The notes: generated by a model not told the origin, from the letters alone. Positions 43,241-54,595 are shown, counted from the stretch's first letter. The stretch is 64,000 nt of DNA from JAXLYE01 sp046351595 (GCA_046351595.1 JAXLYE010000002.1:124001-188000), one strand, 5' to 3'. Program-made: numbers and translations.

Positions 43241-43387
43241 GCGGTCCCGTCTACGACCGCTGAGCGGTCCCGTCTACGACCGCCGAGCGGTCCCGTCTAC
43301 GACCGCTGAGCGGTCCCGTCTACGACCGCTGAGCGGTCCCGTCTACGACCGCTGAGCGGTCCCGTCTACGACCGCTAGCGGTCTGTC
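43229..43387. repeat. 23-bp palindromic tandem array between convergent genes
   Basis: Six units of TACGACCGCTGAGCGGTCCCGTC begin at 43229, 43252, 43275, 43298, 43321 and 43344, with a shortened seventh from 43367. Each holds the perfect inverted repeat GACCGCT-G-AGCGGTC. The first unit encodes the last codons and TGA stop of the transglutaminase-like gene. The convergent Sua5-type gene ends 21 bases beyond. The hairpins can form in both transcripts and may stop RNA polymerase in both directions. Confidence 0.9.
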
Positions 43388-43407
43388 TATTACCGCCGAG
43401 CAGCCCG

Positions 43408-44481
43408 TCAGCGGTGCGCCGCGCGCCGCAGGCGGTCGCTGATCGCCAGGAAGTCGAGGCCGGCCGGCGGTCGCAGCGCGGCGATGCTGGCCACGCCCGC
43501 GTCGTCCAGGCGGTGCAGCGCCGCGTACAGGTCCGCGGCCAGCGCGCTCGGCTCCGCCGGCAGGAGCTCGACCTGGGCGCACAGCGGCGCGAGCGCCGGC
43601 AGCGGTCGGTAGGTGAGCAGGCCGCGCGGCGCCGGCAGCGCGCCGACCTGCGCGACGAGCTGCGCCTCGCTCGCCGTGTCGTCGAGCAGGGTCAGCGCGG
43701 CGCGCGGCGCGTAGTGGCGCGCCATCATGCCCGGCGACGGCAGCCCGCTCGGCGCCGCCTCCGCCTCCGTGGGGTCCGGCCCGAGCGAGCGCTCGGGCGC
43801 CGGCAGCGCCAGCTGCGGCAGCACCGCGAGCAGGCTGCGCAGCGGCAGCGCCCCCGGCCGCAGCAGCCGCGGCGGGCTCGCGACCAGATCGACCACCGTC
43901 GACTCGATGCCGAGCCAGCACGGGCCGCCGTCGACCACCAGCGGCACCGCCGGCAGGCTGCGCAGCACGTGCGCGGCCGTCGTCGGGGACAGCGACTCCG
44001 AGCGGTTGGCGCTCGGCGCGGCCAGCGGCAGCCCGACCGTGCGCAATAGCTGCAGCGCCACCGGGTGCGCGGGCACACGCAGCGCGACCGTATCCAGCCC
44101 GGCGCTGACCACCGACGGGATGCGCGGCCCGCGCGGCACCACCAGGGTCAGCGGCCCCGGCCAGAAGCGCGCGGCAAGCTCGCGCGCGGTGTCGCTGAAC
44201 GTGCCGGCCAGCGCCGCCGCCGTCTCGGCGTCCGCGACGTGCACGATGAGCGGGTTGTGGCGCGGCCGGCCCTTGAGCGCGTAGATGCGCTCGATCGCCG
44301 AGGCGCGCGTCGCGTCCGCGCCCAGCCCGTAGACGGTTTCCGTCGGGAAGGCCACGACCTCGCCGGCGCGCAGCAGGGCCGCGGCGGCCGCCAGTCCCTC
44401 GGCGGTCGCGGGCACGACCTGCCCCGGCCGGGCCGCGGGCTCGCCGGGCCCCGGGACACCTCGCGGATCCGCGTCGCTCAT
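43408..44481 (-). CDS. Sua5-type L-threonylcarbamoyladenylate synthase
   Basis: A 357-residue protein of the Sua5/YrdC/YwlC family. It makes threonylcarbamoyl-AMP from threonine, bicarbonate and ATP, the first step of t6A37 in tRNAs that read ANN codons. The YrdC domain (about residues 20-215) shows VVAFPTETVYGLGADA, KGRPRHNPLIVHV, FWPGPLTLVV, the SANRSESLSPTT segment and GIESTVVDL. The linker SPGMMARHYAPRAAL and the C-terminal Sua5 domain (about 245-350) are also present, so it is the long form. Its ATG overlaps the stop of the upstream FTP-domain gene by four bases, giving translational coupling. Confidence 0.95.
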   Translation of the reverse strand: MSDADPRGVPGPGEPAARPGQVVPATAEGLAAAAALLRAGEVVAFPTETVYGLGADATRASAIERIYALKGRPRHNPLIVHVADAETAAALAGTFSDTARELAARFWPGPLTLVVPRGPRIPSVVSAGLDTVALRVPAHPVALQLLRTVGLPLAAPSANRSESLSPTTAAHVLRSLPAVPLVVDGGPCWLGIESTVVDLVASPPRLLRPGALPLRSLLAVLPQLALPAPERSLGPDPTEAEAAPSGLPSPGMMARHYAPRAALTLLDDTASEAQLVAQVGALPAPRGLLTYRPLPALAPLCAQVELLPAEPSALAADLYAALHRLDDAGVASIAALRPPAGLDFLAISDRLRRAAHR

Positions 44482-45266
44482 CGCCCAAGCCCCTGCGACC
44501 CCTGCGGCGCCGCGCCGCTTGCAGCGCGGGGAGCGGCGGCCAGCGCGAGCCGCTCAATCCGGCGCAGGAGCTCGCCGCTGTGCGCATCGATCAGGTACAG
44601 CGCGCTCTCGAAGCGGCGCGGGTCGACGGTGCCGACGGCGTAACACAGCCGCGCGGTTTCACGATCGATGACCAGGAGCGCCGCCGCGGTGTCGCCGCGC
44701 CCGAGCCGCTGCACCGCCCGCTGCGCCTCAAGCGGCGAGAGCGTCGGCCGCGGATCGATGCGCGCGAGCTCGTCGGCCTCCAGCACGTCGCGCCGCAGCC
44801 GCACCGCGGCGCCGCGCTCGTCCAGCTGCAGGACCAGCTCCCCGTCGAGGATAGGCACGCCGTGGTGGTGCTGGCCGTAGCGCAACAGGTGCGCGGTGCC
44901 GACCGCCTGCACCTCGGGGACGCCGAGCTCGCGCGGGATCAGCGACGGCACGGCGCGGCGCAGCTCGGCCAGCGCCCGGGCGGCCGCTTCGTGCGGCGGC
45001 AGCCCGGGCTGCGGTGCGGTCAGCGGGCCGCGCAGCAGCTGCAGCCGCTCGCCGTGGCCCGCGTGCACGGCCGCTGTGCGGACGGACTCGACGCGCCCGT
45101 AGCGACCGAGCGCCGCCAGCTCGGGCACGTCCGGCGCCGCCGCGGCCGGTCCGGGCCCGCACAGCCACGACACCCCGGACAGCGCCACGGCCCAGGCCCA
45201 CCGCCTCGGGGCCCCGCCTGCAGACCGGGCACCGCAGGGGGAAGAGAAAGAGGGAGGCTGGGTCAT
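44478..45266 (-). CDS. Exported stand-alone FTP (thermolysin propeptide-like) protein
   Basis: A 262-residue protein. Residues ~20-45 are an export signal with an Ala-rich cleavage site. About residues 80-250 resemble the FTP/PepSY propeptide of M4/M36 metalloproteases: the GVPILDGELVLQL strand-turn-strand is the hallmark, and the VIDRETARLCYAVGTV and IDAHSGELL stretches near the end fit as well. There is no protease catalytic domain and no HExxH motif. In full-length enzymes this domain assists folding and inhibits the enzyme, so a free copy could be a chaperone or inhibitor for a protease made elsewhere. It overlaps sua5 by four bases. No RBS is obvious. Confidence 0.75.
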   Translation of the reverse strand: MTQPPSFSSPCGARSAGGAPRRWAWAVALSGVSWLCGPGPAAAAPDVPELAALGRYGRVESVRTAAVHAGHGERLQLLRGPLTAPQPGLPPHEAAARALAELRRAVPSLIPRELGVPEVQAVGTAHLLRYGQHHHGVPILDGELVLQLDERGAAVRLRRDVLEADELARIDPRPTLSPLEAQRAVQRLGRGDTAAALLVIDRETARLCYAVGTVDPRRFESALYLIDAHSGELLRRIERLALAAAPRAASGAAPQGSQGLGR

Positions 45267-45517
45267 GGCACGGCTCCGTGTCTGCCGCGGCGGGCGGCCG
45301 GCTCGCTCTACGATCTGCGGGCGAGCGGACGGCGGGGCGGCGGGGCACGCCTGCTGATCGCCGAGCGCGGTGTCGCGCCTTGCTTAGCAGAATCGGCCGG
45401 CGGCCTGCGAAAAACCTCGCACGCACGCGCCGCGCGCACGCGCCAGCCCGGCCGCGAGCCGGCTGCGCTGCCGCCGCTGCGGCCTGCGCTGCGGCCCGTT
45501 GCCAAGCACGATCCGGC

Positions 45518-45546
45518 TTGACGGCTCCCCCTTCGATCTCTATTCG
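45518..45546 (+). promoter_or_regulatory. Possible sigma-70-type promoter before dprA
   Basis: TTGACG (45518-45523), a 17-base spacer, then TATTCG (45541-45546). The match is fair, but the -10 box overlaps the GTG codon that gives the longest DprA. If this promoter is real, translation begins further in, for example at the GTG at 45606. Confidence 0.35.
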
Positions 45547-46703
45547 TGAAAGCCTTGCCGACCTTGCATGAGCCGACCTCGCCAAGCCTGAAGCCCCCGG
45601 CGCCCGTGGTATGCCTGGGTCCGACAGAGCGGGCTCGGCTGGTGCAGCGCCTGCCTGCTCGCTCGCCAGCGGGTTCTCCCGATTCAACAGCCGATCGCCT
45701 GGCGGCTCGGCTGCGCACGCTGCCGACGCTGGGCCGCGGCGCGCTGTGGGTCTGTGGCGAGCCGCTGACCCTCGCCCGCGCGCCGGTGCTGACCCTGGTC
45801 GGCTCGCGGGCGGCCAGCCGGGCGGCCGAGTCCCTGGCCGAGCGGCTCGGGCAGGCCGCGGCCGAGGCGGGCGCGCTCGTGGTTTCGGGCGGGGCGATCG
45901 GTGTGGACGCGGCGGCGCACCGCGGCGCGCTGCGCGGCGGTCGTGAGCTCGCGACCCTCGCGGTGCTCGGCACCGGCGTCGACATCGCCTACCCGCGCCG
46001 GCACGCCGGGCTGTTCCGCGAGATCGCGGCCACAGGCTGCCTGCTGTCGATGTTCCCGCCCGGCACCCAGGCGAAGAGCTGGCACTTTCCGCGGCGCAAC
46101 CACCTGATGGCGGCGCTGGCCGACGCAGTGGTGGTGATCGAGGCGCAGGCCGACTCCGGCTCGCTGATCACGGCGCTGGCGGCGCAGCGGCTCGGCCGAC
46201 GCGTGCTCGCCTTCCGCGGCTCGCCGGGGACCGAGCGGCTGCTCTCGGGCGGCGCGCTGCTCGTGCGATCGATTGAAGACGTGCTGCGGGCGCTGCGCTC
46301 GGCCGCGGACACGCCCGCGGGCGCGGTCTTTATTGAAGACGCGGCCGTCGGCAGCGACGCGGCGCTCGAGCTGACTTCGCTCGGGCTCGGGCCGGCTTCG
46401 GCTGCTGCTCAGGTTGACGAGCCGGCTGCGGCTCACCAGGTTGACGGGCCGCTTGACGATCTGGCTGCGCCCGGCTCGCCAAGCTCGCCTGGCCCGTTCG
46501 GCCCGGCCGGCCTGACCGATCTAGATGAAGAGGTGCTGGCCCTGCTCGCGGCCGCGCCCGCACCGCTTTCTGTGGATGCCTTGTGTGCCAGCACGGGCCG
46601 CAACCCCGCCGATTGTGCGGCGACTCTCGTCGGTTTAGAACTGCGCGGACGATGTACCCGCTTGGCTGGCGGGCGGTTCATCGTGCATGCTCCGCTTAGC
46701 TAG
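45546..46703 (+). CDS. DNA-processing protein DprA
   Basis: DprA/Smf, up to 385 residues. It binds incoming single-stranded DNA and loads RecA in natural transformation. The Rossmann-like core shows TLVGSRAAS, VVSGGAIGVDAAAHRGAL, VLGTGVDIAYPRRH, FPRRNHLMAALAD and ADSGSLITA. The normal PG after the last strand reads RG. The C-terminal winged-helix part (about 320-380) is present, joined by a disordered Ala/Gly linker. The start is uncertain: a GTG at 45546 lacks an RBS and overlaps a possible -10 box, and a GTG at 45606 is an alternative. topA follows after seven bases, a pairing seen in many bacteria. Confidence 0.93.
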   Translation: MKALPTLHEPTSPSLKPPAPVVCLGPTERARLVQRLPARSPAGSPDSTADRLAARLRTLPTLGRGALWVCGEPLTLARAPVLTLVGSRAASRAAESLAERLGQAAAEAGALVVSGGAIGVDAAAHRGALRGGRELATLAVLGTGVDIAYPRRHAGLFREIAATGCLLSMFPPGTQAKSWHFPRRNHLMAALADAVVVIEAQADSGSLITALAAQRLGRRVLAFRGSPGTERLLSGGALLVRSIEDVLRALRSAADTPAGAVFIEDAAVGSDAALELTSLGLGPASAAAQVDEPAAAHQVDGPLDDLAAPGSPSSPGPFGPAGLTDLDEEVLALLAAAPAPLSVDALCASTGRNPADCAATLVGLELRGRCTRLAGGRFIVHAPLS

Positions 46704-46710
46704 GAACACC

Positions 46711-49491
<2,781 letters not shown>

Positions 49492-49500
49492 TCCGCGCCT

Positions 49501-49544
49501 GCTCGGTCTGTGGTCGGTCTGGGGGTCGGTCTGGGGTCGGTCTG
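49501..49544. repeat. GGTCGGTCTG direct repeats after topA
   Basis: Four copies of (G)GTCGGTCTG occur 11-12 bases apart, starting nine bases after the topA stop, in the 165-base gap before era. They are not palindromic. Slippage or a protein-binding tract are both possible. Confidence 0.7.
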
Positions 49545-49656
49545 TGACCGGTCTCCCGCGCGGCTGATTCCCGTCGGTCGCGCGCTCGTCCCTTGTGAGG
49601 CTGGCCGCGGTGGCGGTTTGCCTCGGGCGCGGCGGAAGTGATATGCACCCTGCCGC

Positions 49657-51384
49657 ATGTCTCCGTCTCAACACTCCTCCGCTGACAGCGGCCGTCCCGA
49701 GCGAACGTCAAAGCCTGGGAAGCCCGGGAAGCCTGGGAAGCCCGGGAAGCCCGGGAAGCCCGAGCACCCTGGCGCCGCGCCGGCCGGCTTCGTCTCCGGC
49801 TTCGTCGCCATCGTCGGCCGACCCAACGTCGGCAAGTCCACCCTGCTAAACCGCGTGCTCGGCGAGAAGCTGGCCATCGTCAGCCCGCGGCCGCAGACCA
49901 CGCGCGAGCGCCTGCTCGGCGTAGCCCACCTGCCGGGCGCGCAGCTGGCGCTCGTCGACACCCCGGGCCTGCACCGGCCGGGCGGGCGCGGCCGCACCCT
50001 GCTCAACCGCTTCATGGTCGACGAGGCGCTGACCGCGCTGTCGTCCGTCGAGGCGGTGCTCCTGGTCACGGACCTGCGCGCCAGCCACCCCGCCGGCAAG
50101 GTCGAGCAGGAGCTGCGCGACCGCATCGAGCGCGCCGGCTCGCCGCCGCCCCCGCGCAAGCGCCGCGCGCGCAAGCCTGCTGCCCAAGACGCGGGCAAGG
50201 ACGCGGGCGACGAGGCGGGCAAGGACGCGGGCGACGAGGCGGGTGAGCCGGCGCCGGGCGCGCACGGCCTGCTCAGCCTGATCGACCCCGCCGACCGCTT
50301 CGTGGTGCAGGAGCTCGTGCGCGCGAACAAGCCCGTGGTGCTGGCGATCAACAAGGTCGACCTCGTGCGCGACAAGGCGCTGATCCTGCCGCTCATCGCC
50401 GAGTGGAGCAGCCTGGCGCCGTTCCGCGCGGTGGTCCCGATCTCGGCCGAGACCGGCGAGGGCGTGGACCACCTGCTCGAGGAGCTCAAGGCGACGCTGC
50501 CCACGGGCGCGCCGATCTACGACGACGAGATGCTGACCGACCGCTCGGAGCGCTACCTGGTGGCCGAGCGCGTGCGCGAGCAGGTCTTCCAGCGCCTGCG
50601 CCAGGAGCTGCCCTACTCCGTCGCCGTCACCATCGACAGCTGGGAGGAGCGCATCGCCGCCGAGGGCAAGCGCTGTGGCGAGCGCATCGGCTGCGCCATC
50701 GACGCCACGGTCCACGTCGAGAAGGACAACCAGAAGAAGATCCTGGTCGGCCACGGCGGGCAGATGATCCGCGACATCGGCACCTCGGCGCGACAGGAGG
50801 TCGGCGAGCTGCTGGGCTGCCCGGTGCACCTCGCGCTGTTCGTGCGCGTCGACGAGGAGTGGAGCACCCGGCCGAACGCGCTGCGCGAGATGGGCTACGA
50901 CCTGTCCGCGGACGCGGCGCGGCTCGGGCTGGGCCAGAAGGCCAAGCGCCGCGGACCGAGCGAGCACCGCGGACCGGGCGAGCACCGCGGACCGAGCGAG
51001 CGCCGCGGACCGAGCGAGCGCCGCGGACCCGACGAGCGCCGCGGACCCGACGAGCGCCGCGCCGCTCCGGCGGCCCCGCGCGAGTCGCCCCCGGCCCCCG
51101 ACCGGCCGCACGGCGAAAAGGACGCCCCCGCCGACCGACCCGCACCCAGCCCCGGCAAGGGCCTCGGCAAAGGTCCCGGCAAAGGCCCCGGCAGAGGTCC
51201 AGGCAGAGGTCCCGGCAAGGGCCCCGGCAGAGGTCCAGGCAAAGCCATGGGCAAGGGTCCCGGCAAGGGCCCCGGCAAGGCCATGGGCAAGGGCCCCGGC
51301 AAGGCCATGGGCAAGGGCCCCGGCAAGGGCCCCGGCAAGGCCATGGGCAAGGGCCCGGGTCGAGGGAAGGAGCGCTCGTCATGA
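49657..51384 (+). CDS. GTPase Era with three low-complexity additions
   Basis: Era, 575 residues against the usual ~300. It helps process 16S rRNA and assemble the 30S subunit. The G domain has GRPNVGKS (54-61), the switch Thr in RPQTTRERLLG, DTPG and NKVD. The KH domain follows, with the EKDNQKKILVGHGGQMIRDIG signature. Three additions are unusual. A KPG repeat lies at residues 19-34. An insert of ~60 residues between G3 and G4 carries DAGKDAGDEAG repeats. A tail of ~150 residues after the KH domain consists of RGPSE/RGPDERR repeats (18-bp DNA units) and then GPGKGPGK(AM)GK repeats. The basic tail may bind rRNA. The stop overlaps the der start (ATGA). Confidence 0.93.
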   Translation: MSPSQHSSADSGRPERTSKPGKPGKPGKPGKPGKPEHPGAAPAGFVSGFVAIVGRPNVGKSTLLNRVLGEKLAIVSPRPQTTRERLLGVAHLPGAQLALVDTPGLHRPGGRGRTLLNRFMVDEALTALSSVEAVLLVTDLRASHPAGKVEQELRDRIERAGSPPPPRKRRARKPAAQDAGKDAGDEAGKDAGDEAGEPAPGAHGLLSLIDPADRFVVQELVRANKPVVLAINKVDLVRDKALILPLIAEWSSLAPFRAVVPISAETGEGVDHLLEELKATLPTGAPIYDDEMLTDRSERYLVAERVREQVFQRLRQELPYSVAVTIDSWEERIAAEGKRCGERIGCAIDATVHVEKDNQKKILVGHGGQMIRDIGTSARQEVGELLGCPVHLALFVRVDEEWSTRPNALREMGYDLSADAARLGLGQKAKRRGPSEHRGPGEHRGPSERRGPSERRGPDERRGPDERRAAPAAPRESPPAPDRPHGEKDAPADRPAPSPGKGLGKGPGKGPGRGPGRGPGKGPGRGPGKAMGKGPGKGPGKAMGKGPGKAMGKGPGKGPGKAMGKGPGRGKERSS

Positions 51385-52940
51385 CCCCGCACAGCAGCAA
51401 GCCGCACCCCATCGTGCAGACCGCGCTGCCGCTTTTGGCGCTGTGCGGCCGCCCCAACGTCGGCAAGTCGACGCTGTTCAACCGCATCGTCGGCGGCCAC
51501 CACGCCATCGTCGAGGACCAGCCCGGCGTCACCCGCGACCGGCGCTACGGCGAGGCCGAGTACGACGGCCTCTCCTTCCGCGTCGTCGACACCGGCGGCC
51601 TGGACTTCGCCGCCACCGGCAGCATCGCCGAGAGCGTGCTGCGCCAGTCGCTGCGCGCCATCGAAGAGGCCGCGGTCGTGGTCTTCGTCGTCGACGCGCA
51701 GCAGGGCCTGTTGCCCGACGATCGCGCCGCCTTCGAGCGGCTGCGCCGCACCGGCAAGCCGGTGATCATCGCCGGCAACAAGGTCGACGGCGCCCGCCAC
51801 GAGGAGGGGGTCGGTGAGCTCTACGCGCTCGGCGCCGCGCAGGTCTTCCCGATCTCGGCGGCGCACGGCCGCGGCATGCCCGACCTGCTCGCCGCCATCG
51901 TCGACGCCATCGAGGAGGCGACGCCGGCCCGCCGCCAGCGCCGCGAGAAGCAGCCGCGCTCGCGCCGCGGCGAGCCGGCCGAGCACGCGCCGCCGCACCG
52001 CGCCGAGCGCGCGCCGGCACCGCCCGCCAAGCACGACGAAGACGGCGACCCCGACGAGCACGACGAGGAGCCGCTCGACACAGCCACCGCCGCCGATGTC
52101 ACAGACGGCGGGGACTCCGAGGAGGCCGCGGTCGAGGAGAAGCCCGAGCTGATCCGCATCGCCCTGGTCGGCCGCCCCAACGCCGGCAAGTCGTCGCTGA
52201 TCAACGCGCTGTGCGGCGAGGAGCGCATGATCGTCGACCCGACGCCGGGCACCACGCGCGATCCCGTCGACACCCTGATCGAGCACCAGGGCCAGCGCTT
52301 CCTGCTCATCGACACCGCCGGCATCCGCCGCCGCGCCAAGGTCTACGAGCCGATGGAGAAGGTCGCGGTGGCCATGGCCGAAAAGGCCGTCAACCGCGCC
52401 GACGTCACGGTCCTGGTCATCGACGGCGAGGGCGGCATCGGCGAGCAGGACGCCAAGATCGCCGGCCTGTGCGAGGAGTCGGGCCGCGCCCTGCTCATCG
52501 TCTTCAACAAGCGCGACCTGTTCGACGCCCGCCACGAGGAGAAGCTGCGCGAGGACTTAAAGCGCCAGCTGCAGTTCGTTCCCTGGGCCGAGGTCATGGT
52601 CTGCTCGGCGCGCACGCAGCGCGGCGTCCTGCGCATCCTCGACACGGCGCGGCGCGTCTACCGCTCGTACGCGCGGCGCGTGTCGACGGGCGCGCTGAAC
52701 CGCTTCTTCTCGGGCATCGTGCAGAAGCACCCGCCGCCGCTGCACCAGGGCCGGCCGATCCGCCTCTACTACATCACCCAGGCGCAGGCCAAGCCGCCGA
52801 CGTTCGTGGTCTCGGTCAACCACCCCGAGGGCATGCACTTCTCGTATCGCCGCTACCTGCAGAACCAGCTGCGCGAGACCTTCGAGTTCGTCGGCACGCC
52901 GGTGCGCCTCATCGCGCGCGCCCGCAACCGCGCGAGCTGA
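51381..52940 (+). CDS. GTPase Der (EngA)
   Basis: Der, 519 residues, with two tandem G domains and a C-terminal KH-like domain; it acts in 50S subunit assembly. G domain 1 has CGRPNVGKSTLFN, GVTRDRRYGEA and DTGG; G domain 2 (from about residue 255) has GRPNAGKSSLINAL, GTTRDPVDT, DTAGIRRRAKV and NKRDLF. The KH-like end has YYITQAQAKPPTFVVSVN. The linker between the G domains is ~75 residues, rich in Arg, Glu and Pro, longer than normal. AAGGAG lies eight bases before the ATG, which overlaps the era stop by four bases, so the two ribosome-assembly GTPases are coupled. Confidence 0.97.
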   Translation: MTPHSSKPHPIVQTALPLLALCGRPNVGKSTLFNRIVGGHHAIVEDQPGVTRDRRYGEAEYDGLSFRVVDTGGLDFAATGSIAESVLRQSLRAIEEAAVVVFVVDAQQGLLPDDRAAFERLRRTGKPVIIAGNKVDGARHEEGVGELYALGAAQVFPISAAHGRGMPDLLAAIVDAIEEATPARRQRREKQPRSRRGEPAEHAPPHRAERAPAPPAKHDEDGDPDEHDEEPLDTATAADVTDGGDSEEAAVEEKPELIRIALVGRPNAGKSSLINALCGEERMIVDPTPGTTRDPVDTLIEHQGQRFLLIDTAGIRRRAKVYEPMEKVAVAMAEKAVNRADVTVLVIDGEGGIGEQDAKIAGLCEESGRALLIVFNKRDLFDARHEEKLREDLKRQLQFVPWAEVMVCSARTQRGVLRILDTARRVYRSYARRVSTGALNRFFSGIVQKHPPPLHQGRPIRLYYITQAQAKPPTFVVSVNHPEGMHFSYRRYLQNQLRETFEFVGTPVRLIARARNRAS

Positions 52941-53049
52941 TGCCGCGCACCCGCCCGCGTGCCCGATCCTGATACGATCGCGTCGGGCCTCCTGTTTCAG
53001 ACCGGCAGCGACCGGGCCAGGGCACGGCCCCCCGAGGAGCGGAGCGGTC

Positions 53050-54039
53050 ATGAACAGGGACAGGGACAGAGTCGGTCGGCCCGTGGGCCCAGGGAATACG
53101 TCGCGGGTCGGCCTGCTGGTGGTCGCCGGCCTGCTCGGCGGCGGCTGCGACGGCGGCCCGGCGGGGGCGGTACCGGACGGCGGCGCCGCCTACGCGTGCA
53201 AGGGCGACGACGACTGCGCGCTGCAGACCACGCGGCGCGCCTGCGTCGAGGGCACCTGCACCGCGCCGAGCTGCCCGAGCGGCACGGTCTTTGTCGGCGC
53301 CGGCACCTTCACCCGCGGCTGCGACTCGGACGACGCCGAGTGCGAGGCCGACGCGCGGCCGGCGCACCTGGTGACCCTGAGCCGCCCGTTCTGCCTGAGC
53401 GTCACCGAGCTGACCGTCGGTCAGTACCGCGCCTGCGTCGACAAGCAGCAGTGCCCGGCGCCGGCCGAGCTGCGCTGCTCGGCCGATCACGCGAGCTGGA
53501 CGCCGACGCAGAGCAGCGACCGCGGCGAGCTCTTGCCGATGAACTGCCTGCTGCACTCCGAGGCCCAGGCGGCGTGCCGCAGCCTGGGCGGGCGCCTGCC
53601 GACCGAGGCCGAGTGGGAGAAGGCGGCGCGCGGCCCGGATCGCCGGCCGTTCCCGTGGGGGCGCAGCTCGCCGCTGGCGTGTGATCAGGGGGCCAACTGG
53701 GTCGGCCTGGTCGAGGGCTGCCCGGGGGCGCCGTGGCCGGCGACGGCGGCGCAGCGGACCGGGACGATGACGTTCTCGGTGAGCCGGGCGGTCGATCAGG
53801 CGGGCAACCTCTGGGAGTGGACGGCGGACACGTACGCGGCGGATGCGTACGCGGCGTGCGCCTCGGGGTGCACCGACCCGACGGGGCCGGCGGCGCCGGG
53901 GCTTGTGCGGGTCCGTCGCGGCGGCGGGTATCGCAGCGCGCTGATGAAGGAGCTTCGCACCTACTACCGGGACTTTCATGTGCCGGAGGCGGCGCGGAGT
54001 GATGACGTGGGGGTTAGGTGTGTTTTTGCGGCACGGTGA
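53050..54039 (+). CDS. FGE-sulfatase-fold (SUMF1-like) lipoprotein lacking the catalytic Cys
   Basis: A 329-residue protein with a lipoprotein signal ending in GLLGGGC. After a Cys-rich stretch (about 50-80), residues ~80-329 match the formylglycine-generating enzyme fold: PAHLVTLSRPFCLSVTELTVGQY, GGRLPTEAEWEKAAR, GNLWEWTAD, RRGGGYRS and the DVGVRCVF end. In the true enzyme two Cys near the RYRCAARS position activate the substrate; here the region reads TYYRDFH with no Cys. It is therefore probably a non-catalytic FGE-fold protein, a class expanded in myxobacteria. GGAG precedes the ATG. A strong hairpin follows seven bases after the stop. Confidence 0.85.
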   Translation: MNRDRDRVGRPVGPGNTSRVGLLVVAGLLGGGCDGGPAGAVPDGGAAYACKGDDDCALQTTRRACVEGTCTAPSCPSGTVFVGAGTFTRGCDSDDAECEADARPAHLVTLSRPFCLSVTELTVGQYRACVDKQQCPAPAELRCSADHASWTPTQSSDRGELLPMNCLLHSEAQAACRSLGGRLPTEAEWEKAARGPDRRPFPWGRSSPLACDQGANWVGLVEGCPGAPWPATAAQRTGTMTFSVSRAVDQAGNLWEWTADTYAADAYAACASGCTDPTGPAAPGLVRVRRGGGYRSALMKELRTYYRDFHVPEAARSDDVGVRCVFAAR

Positions 54040-54045
54040 CGAGGC

Positions 54046-54104
54046 AAAGGGAGGAACCTGAGCGGTTCCTCCCTTTGGATCCCTCCTCCCTTCGGGGGAG
54101 GCGT
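54046..54104. repeat. Left arm of a 59-bp perfect inverted repeat (terminator-like hairpin)
   Basis: The arm starts with AAAGGGAGGAACC-TGAGC-GGTTCCTCCCTTT (54046-54076), a perfect 13-bp stem with a five-base loop ending in TTT. This serves well as a terminator for the FGE-fold gene seven bases before. A second small hairpin, CCTCC...GGAGG, follows to 54104. The reverse complement of the whole arm occurs at 54596-54654. Confidence 0.9.
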
Positions 54105-54195
54105 GGGCCGCTCTGCTTGTTCCGGGGGCTTCGGTGCTTGCACGGGGGCCGCTGCTCTCCCTTCGGGAGAGTTCGCGGTTTTTCTGGATCGGGGG

Positions 54196-54418
54196 GCTGC
54201 CGGAGCCGCTCGGTCGCCTGCCGCTGCGCTTGCGGAGGCTGCCGGAGCGGCTCGGTCGCGCCCGGACAGTCTTCCGACACCCGCTGGAGCGGCTCCAGCG
54301 CCCGCCGTAAGTCTTTCGACACCCGCTGGAGCCGCTCCGCAGGGGTCCGCGACTCTTTCGACACCCGCTGGAGCGGCTCCGCAGGGGTCTGCGACTCTTT
54401 CGACACCCGCTGGAGCTG
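54196..54418. repeat. 42-bp tandem array inside the inverted repeat
   Basis: Four good units begin at 54271, 54313, 54355 and 54397, with core CTTTCGACACCCGCTGGAGC followed by GGCTCCGCAGGGGTC. Two weaker units with GCTGCCGGAGC start at 54196 and 54238, also 42 bases apart. Because 42 is divisible by three, frames on both strands stay open; the minus strand would give a 14-residue repeat (LQRVSKESRTPAE). I see no start signal and consider it noncoding. Confidence 0.85.
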
Positions 54419-54595
54419 TTTTCGGTCCGACCAATTCGCCCGCCCCCCCAAGCACCGAAGCGCCGCAAGCGAAGCAAAGCGGCGCGTGACGCCCGGGCCA
54501 CCCCTCTCGGACACCGAGAGGGGGCCGGGGGGAGAGCGACCCCCTGGCAGGGGGGATGGGGGGGGTGGATGCACCCAGTCTTCACATCCCTCCGT

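Noticed and set aside
43229..43387. CRISPR array
   Set aside because: Units are contiguous 23-bp copies with no unique spacers, and no cas genes are present.
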